NCBI RefSeq assembly: GCF_012241385.1
Contig: NZ_JAAVXB010000008.1
Span: 124,001 to 188,000 of the forward strand
Direction: 5' to 3'
DNA length: 64,000 nt
Source: Solimonas marina
GTDB lineage: Bacteria; Pseudomonadota; Gammaproteobacteria; Nevskiales; Nevskiaceae
In this document: one piece after another, positions 60,721 to 64,000 of the stretch
How the letters are laid out: every line of letters begins with the position of its first letter
Numbering within the stretch: the stretch's first letter is position 1
Notes under the pieces: model-generated
What the model was told of the DNA's origin: nothing
The model's input: only the letters and a program-made list of their open reading frames with translations
The model's database searches: none
Position numbers and translations under genes: made by a program

Positions 60721-62034
60721 ATGTCTACACCAAAGCAGGTCGTCGTGGTCGGAGCCGGCGTCATCGGCTGCGCCATCTCCCTTCAACTGGCTCGCAAGGG
60801 CTACCAGACCGTCAATGTCGACAAGAACCCCGAGGTCGGCTACGGCAGCACCAGCCACTCCTGCGCGGTCGTGCGTTTTTCGTACTCGCTGCCGGAAACG
60901 GTGATGCTGGCCTATGAGGGTTTTCACTACTGGAAGCACTGGGAGCAGTTCGTCGGTAAGCACGACGAACGCGGCCTGGCGCGCTATCACCAGTGCGGTC
61001 ACCTGATGCTGCGCAGCTCGGCCGACGACCGTGCCTCGGTGGTGCAGTTCTACAAGGAGCTGGGCATTCCGTTCGCGGAGTGGGATCTGCAGACGATCCG
61101 TCATCGCCTGCCGGTGCTCGACCTGCGTCTGATGGGGCCGGCGGTCGCGTTTGACGATCCGCATTTCTTCGACGAGCCGAGCGGCGACGCGATGATGCAC
61201 GGCGGTGTGTTCACGCCGGAGGCCGGCTACATCGGCGATCCGCAGCTGGCCACGCACAACCTGCGTCGCGCGGTCGAGGCCAGCGGCGGGCGCTTCGTGC
61301 TCGGCAAGCGCGTGACCGCGATTCTGCGCGACGACGAGCGCGTGCGCGGCGTCGAGCTCGAGGATGGTACGCGCATCGACGCCGACATCGTCGTCAATGC
61401 TGCCGGTCCGTACTCGTCCATCGTCAACAAACTGGCCGGCGTCGAGCAGGGCATGTCGATCGGCACGCGCGCGCTGCGCCGCGAAGTGCATCACCTGCCG
61501 AGTCCGCCGAACTTCGACTTCGGTCAGTACGGCGTGATGACCTCGGATGGTGATCTGTATCAGTACTTCCGCCCCGAGACCGGCGCCAAGCTGACGGTCG
61601 GCTCGGGCGACCCGCCGTGCGATTCGCAGACCTGGGTGGACGATCCGGACCACTTCAACACCGAGTTCACCGAAAGCCAGTGGAACACGCAGGTCTATCG
61701 CGCCGCCAAGCGCATTCCGGACCTGCCGATTCCGAGCAAGGCGCAGGGCGTGGTGTCGCTCTACGACGTCGCCGACGACTGGGTGCCGCTGTACGACAAG
61801 TCCGACCTCAAGGGTTTCTACATGGCGGTCGGCACCAGCGGCCACCAGTTCAAGAACGCCGGCGTGGTCGGCGAGCTGATGTCGACGCTGATCGATGCCT
61901 GCGAGCAGGGCCATGACCACGATGCCGATCCGCTGAGTTTCACGGGCCGCTACACCGGCTACCGCTTCAGCCTTGGCACGTTCTCGCGCCGCCGCGCGAT
62001 CAACCAGGGCAGCAGCTTCTCGGTACGCGGCTGA
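60721..62034 (+). CDS. FAD-dependent amine/amino-acid oxidoreductase (DAO family)
   Basis: 437 residues. The FAD-binding dinucleotide fold is VVVVGAGVIGCAISLQLARK (about residues 8-27), followed by GYGSTSHSCAVVRFSYSLPE. The C-terminal end has KGFYMAVGTSGHQFKNAGVV, the usual second FAD contact of DAO-type flavoproteins such as sarcosine, dimethylglycine and glycine oxidases and PuuB. It should oxidise a C-N bond to an imine, which hydrolyses to aldehyde or oxoacid plus amine. It could act on a gamma-glutamylated amine made by the ligase downstream (inference). No strong ribosome site is visible; GGAAA lies 8 bases upstream. Confidence 0.9.
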   Translation: MSTPKQVVVVGAGVIGCAISLQLARKGYQTVNVDKNPEVGYGSTSHSCAVVRFSYSLPETVMLAYEGFHYWKHWEQFVGKHDERGLARYHQCGHLMLRSSADDRASVVQFYKELGIPFAEWDLQTIRHRLPVLDLRLMGPAVAFDDPHFFDEPSGDAMMHGGVFTPEAGYIGDPQLATHNLRRAVEASGGRFVLGKRVTAILRDDERVRGVELEDGTRIDADIVVNAAGPYSSIVNKLAGVEQGMSIGTRALRREVHHLPSPPNFDFGQYGVMTSDGDLYQYFRPETGAKLTVGSGDPPCDSQTWVDDPDHFNTEFTESQWNTQVYRAAKRIPDLPIPSKAQGVVSLYDVADDWVPLYDKSDLKGFYMAVGTSGHQFKNAGVVGELMSTLIDACEQGHDHDADPLSFTGRYTGYRFSLGTFSRRRAINQGSSFSVRG

Positions 62035-62064
62035 CGCGCTACACCGCCATAGCAGAGCAGATCG

Positions 62065-63375
62065 ATGAACAGACAGGACAACGAACTCATCACGCGTATC
62101 GGTCCGGGCAGCGCTGCCGGTTCGGTATTGCGCCAGTACTGGCAGCCGGCGGCGCTGATCGAGGAACTCGACGGCCCGCGCGCGGTGCGCCCGGTGACCT
62201 TGCTCGGCGAGTCGCTGGTGCTGTTCCGCGACGAACAGGGCCGTTATGGACTGGTCGATCGGCGCTGCTCGCATCGCGGCGCCGACCTCTGCTACGGCCG
62301 TCTCGAAAACGGCGGCCTGCGCTGTCCGTTCCACGGCTGGCTGTTCGACGTTAACGGCGATTGCCTCGAACAGCCGGCGGAGCCGGAAGGCAGCACGCTG
62401 CACGAGCGCATCCGCCATCGCGCCTATCCGTGTGTCGAGCGCGCCGGCGTCATCTTCGCGTACATGGGCGAGGGCGAGCCGCCGGCGTTTCCGGACTTCG
62501 ACTGCTTTCGCGCGCCAGACACGCACACCTTCGCGTTCAAGGGGCAGTGGGATTGCAATTGGCTGCAGGCACTCGAAGTCGGCATCGATCCGGCGCACGC
62601 GTCGTATCTGCACCGCTTCTTCGAAGACGAGGATCCGCGCGATTCGTACGGCAAGCAGTTCCGTGCCGGCGCTGCCGGGACCGAGATTCCGCTGACGCAG
62701 GTACTGCGCGACTACGGCCGGCCCGACATTCGTGTCGAGAACACCGGTTACGGTTTTCGCCTGGTGACCACACGACCGCTGCCGGCCGAACAGACGCATT
62801 ACCGCATCACCAATCTGGCGTTTCCGAACGCGATCGCGATTCCGATGAGCGGCGACATGACGATCACGCAATGGCATGTGCCGATCGACGATACGCACTG
62901 CTACTGGTACGCGATCTTCACCAGCTTCGGCGCACCGGTCGACCGTGCGACGATGCGCGCGCAGCGCCTCGAACGGCACACGCTGCCGGATTATCGGCCG
63001 ACCGCCAATCGCGACAACGAGTGGGGTTACAACGCCGACGAGCAAGCCACGCAGACCTACACCGGTATGGGCATGGACATCAACGTCCACGACCAGTGGG
63101 CGGTCGAATCGCAGGGCGCGATCCAGGATCGCACGATCGAGCATCTGGGCAAGACCGACGTTGCGATCATCGCCAACCGGCGACTGCTGCGTGCGGCGAT
63201 CCAGGCGCGTCAGCAGGGCGAGCCGCTGCCGTTCCGCGAGCCGCTGGTGGATGCCGACACCGGCCCGGTCGCAGTCGACGCGATCGGCGGTCGCGATCTC
63301 GGCGAGGCGTGCTGGCGCGCGCTCGATCGTGTGCGCCGCGCCGGTGCATCGTGGTGGGCCAAGGAGCGCGCGTGA
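62065..63375 (+). CDS. Rieske non-haem iron oxygenase, alpha-type subunit
   Basis: 436 residues. The Rieske cluster ligands are C68-x-H70 (RRCSHRGADLCYGR) and C87-x2-H90 (RCPFHGWLFD). The mononuclear iron site shows D175-x2-H178-x4-H183 in EVGIDPAHASYLHRF. The length and single-subunit look resemble phthalate 4,5-dioxygenase/vanillate O-demethylase-type (group I) oxygenases, which need a separate reductase. None is in the window. It may hydroxylate or demethylate an aromatic or N-alkyl substrate. It lies between the FAD oxidase and the ligase and overlaps the latter by four bases. Confidence 0.92.
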   Translation: MNRQDNELITRIGPGSAAGSVLRQYWQPAALIEELDGPRAVRPVTLLGESLVLFRDEQGRYGLVDRRCSHRGADLCYGRLENGGLRCPFHGWLFDVNGDCLEQPAEPEGSTLHERIRHRAYPCVERAGVIFAYMGEGEPPAFPDFDCFRAPDTHTFAFKGQWDCNWLQALEVGIDPAHASYLHRFFEDEDPRDSYGKQFRAGAAGTEIPLTQVLRDYGRPDIRVENTGYGFRLVTTRPLPAEQTHYRITNLAFPNAIAIPMSGDMTITQWHVPIDDTHCYWYAIFTSFGAPVDRATMRAQRLERHTLPDYRPTANRDNEWGYNADEQATQTYTGMGMDINVHDQWAVESQGAIQDRTIEHLGKTDVAIIANRRLLRAAIQARQQGEPLPFREPLVDADTGPVAVDAIGGRDLGEACWRALDRVRRAGASWWAKERA

Positions 63376-64000
63376 GCTCCATCAATCCGGCCGGCGTCGG
63401 CCGCAGCGGCTTCGTCGAGCGCCATGCGCCGTGGACGCCGGCGCAGCACGAGGCGGCGCGCGCAGCGCTGGCGCTCGTCGCCGAACGCAACATCAAGACC
63501 GTGCGCCTGGCGTTTGCCGACCAGCACGGCATTCTGCGCGGCAAAACCATCGTCGCCGACCTGCTGCCGTCGATCTTTCGCAACGGCTGCGGCATGACCA
63601 CGACGCTGCTGTCGAAGGACACCTCGCACCGCACGGTCTACCCGGTTTGGAGCGGTGGTGGCGGCATCGGTATGAGCGAGATGACCGGCGCCAGTGACTT
63701 TGTCGCGGTACCCGATCCGACAACGTTCCGCGTGCTGCCGTGGGTCGACCATTCGGCCTGGGTGCTGTGCGACGCGTATTTCCAGAACGGCGAGCCGGTG
63801 CCGTTCTCGTCGCGCTATCAGTGCGCGCAGCAGCTGCAGCGGCTCGGCGCCGCCGGCTACGACTATCTGGTTGGCGTCGAGCTGGAGTTCTACGTCTACC
63901 GCATGCAGAACAGCCGGCACACGATCGCCGACAGCGCGACGCCGGCCGGCCCGGCGCCGGAGGTGTTGCCGCTGTCGCGGGGCTTTCAGTATCTGACCGA
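63372..64000 (+). CDS. Glutamine-synthetase-like ligase, N-terminal part (cut by window end)
   Basis: Starts at GTG 63372 (GTGA overlap with the Rieske gene, AAGGAG upstream) and is open to the end of the window, about 209 residues. VRLAFADQHGILRGKTIVAD (near residue 44) is the beta-grasp start of type I glutamine synthetases, and VGVELEFYVYR (near 170) holds the first metal-binding glutamates of the catalytic barrel. With amine-oxidising neighbours it is more likely a gamma-glutamyl-amine synthetase (PuuA/IpuC kind) than housekeeping GlnA, but the catalytic C-terminal part lies outside the window. Confidence 0.85.
   Translation, partial: MSSINPAGVGRSGFVERHAPWTPAQHEAARAALALVAERNIKTVRLAFADQHGILRGKTIVADLLPSIFRNGCGMTTTLLSKDTSHRTVYPVWSGGGGIGMSEMTGASDFVAVPDPTTFRVLPWVDHSAWVLCDAYFQNGEPVPFSSRYQCAQQLQRLGAAGYDYLVGVELEFYVYRMQNSRHTIADSATPAGPAPEVLPLSRGFQYLT

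Noticed and set aside
62065-64000. Aniline dioxygenase system (Rieske plus GS-like protein)
   Set aside because: Aniline systems have separate alpha and beta dioxygenase subunits and a gamma-glutamylanilide hydrolase next to the synthetase; here the Rieske protein is of the single-subunit phthalate-dioxygenase type and no beta subunit is present.
1-64000. CRISPR arrays, insertion sequences, tRNA or rRNA genes
   Set aside because: No repeated spacer arrays, transposase-like proteins, terminal repeats or tRNA-like cloverleaf sequences were noticed on reading; a tool search would be needed to exclude small elements.

Overview
GC-rich DNA, tightly packed with catabolic genes, from an aerobic Gram-negative bacterium. 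It has an RND efflux pump, a TonB-dependent receptor, two DUF1302 outer-membrane proteins and a MetA-type outer-membrane protein. Together with the ring-cleavage, terpene-type and amine pathways this points to a proteobacterium, perhaps a gammaproteobacterium of the Solimonas/Nevskia kind; that placement is a guess without a phylogenetic search. I see no rRNA, tRNA, insertion sequence, CRISPR array or phage gene.

Layout. 1-1717: end of an RND pump operon (inner-membrane subunit tail, outer-membrane factor). 1766-10005 (minus): DUF2147 protein, Tat-type sulfatase, two tandem DUF1254 proteins, a MetA-like outer-membrane protein, a short-chain dehydrogenase and a tandem universal stress protein. 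10130-17612 (plus): a GntR/FadR-type regulator, then an overlapping series NmrA-like protein, SGNH hydrolase, second sulfatase, a formylglycine-generating enzyme able to activate sulfatases, and a CocE-type hydrolase. 17645-22229: TetR regulator, a perfect 26-bp operator, and an extradiol dioxygenase / FAH hydrolase / flavin hydroxylase set (meta-cleavage route). 22495-25260: large secreted protein of unknown function. 25311-30488: divergent TonB receptor and DUF1302 protein. 30508-34024: LysR regulator and catB-catC-catA (catechol ortho-cleavage).

34086-48972: an acyclic-terpene-utilisation (Atu)-like locus: DUF1302 protein and acyl-CoA synthetase on the minus strand, then a TetR (AtuR-like) regulator, AtuA, acyl-CoA carboxylase beta, acyl-CoA dehydrogenase, enoyl-CoA hydratase, biotinylated carboxylase alpha, SCP2-like protein, a PECR-like reductase and an ICMT-like membrane protein. 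13-bp palindromes lie in front of the regulator and in front of atuA.

49007-56165 (minus): an operon headed by a clear guanidine-I (ykkC) riboswitch: two DUF1989 proteins, a urea-carboxylase-type enzyme, and an allophanate hydrolase split into two genes. The riboswitch argues that the real substrate is guanidine: carboxylation, deimination of carboxyguanidine to allophanate, then hydrolysis to ammonia and CO2. 56396-64000 (plus): a divergent, uncharacterised amine-type pathway: aldehyde dehydrogenase, CHMI-type tautomerase, PLP deaminase-family protein, class III aminotransferase, FAD amine oxidase, Rieske oxygenase and a glutamine-synthetase-like ligase cut by the window end. It resembles the Puu gamma-glutamylation logic with an oxygenase added, and is the best candidate for an undescribed system here.
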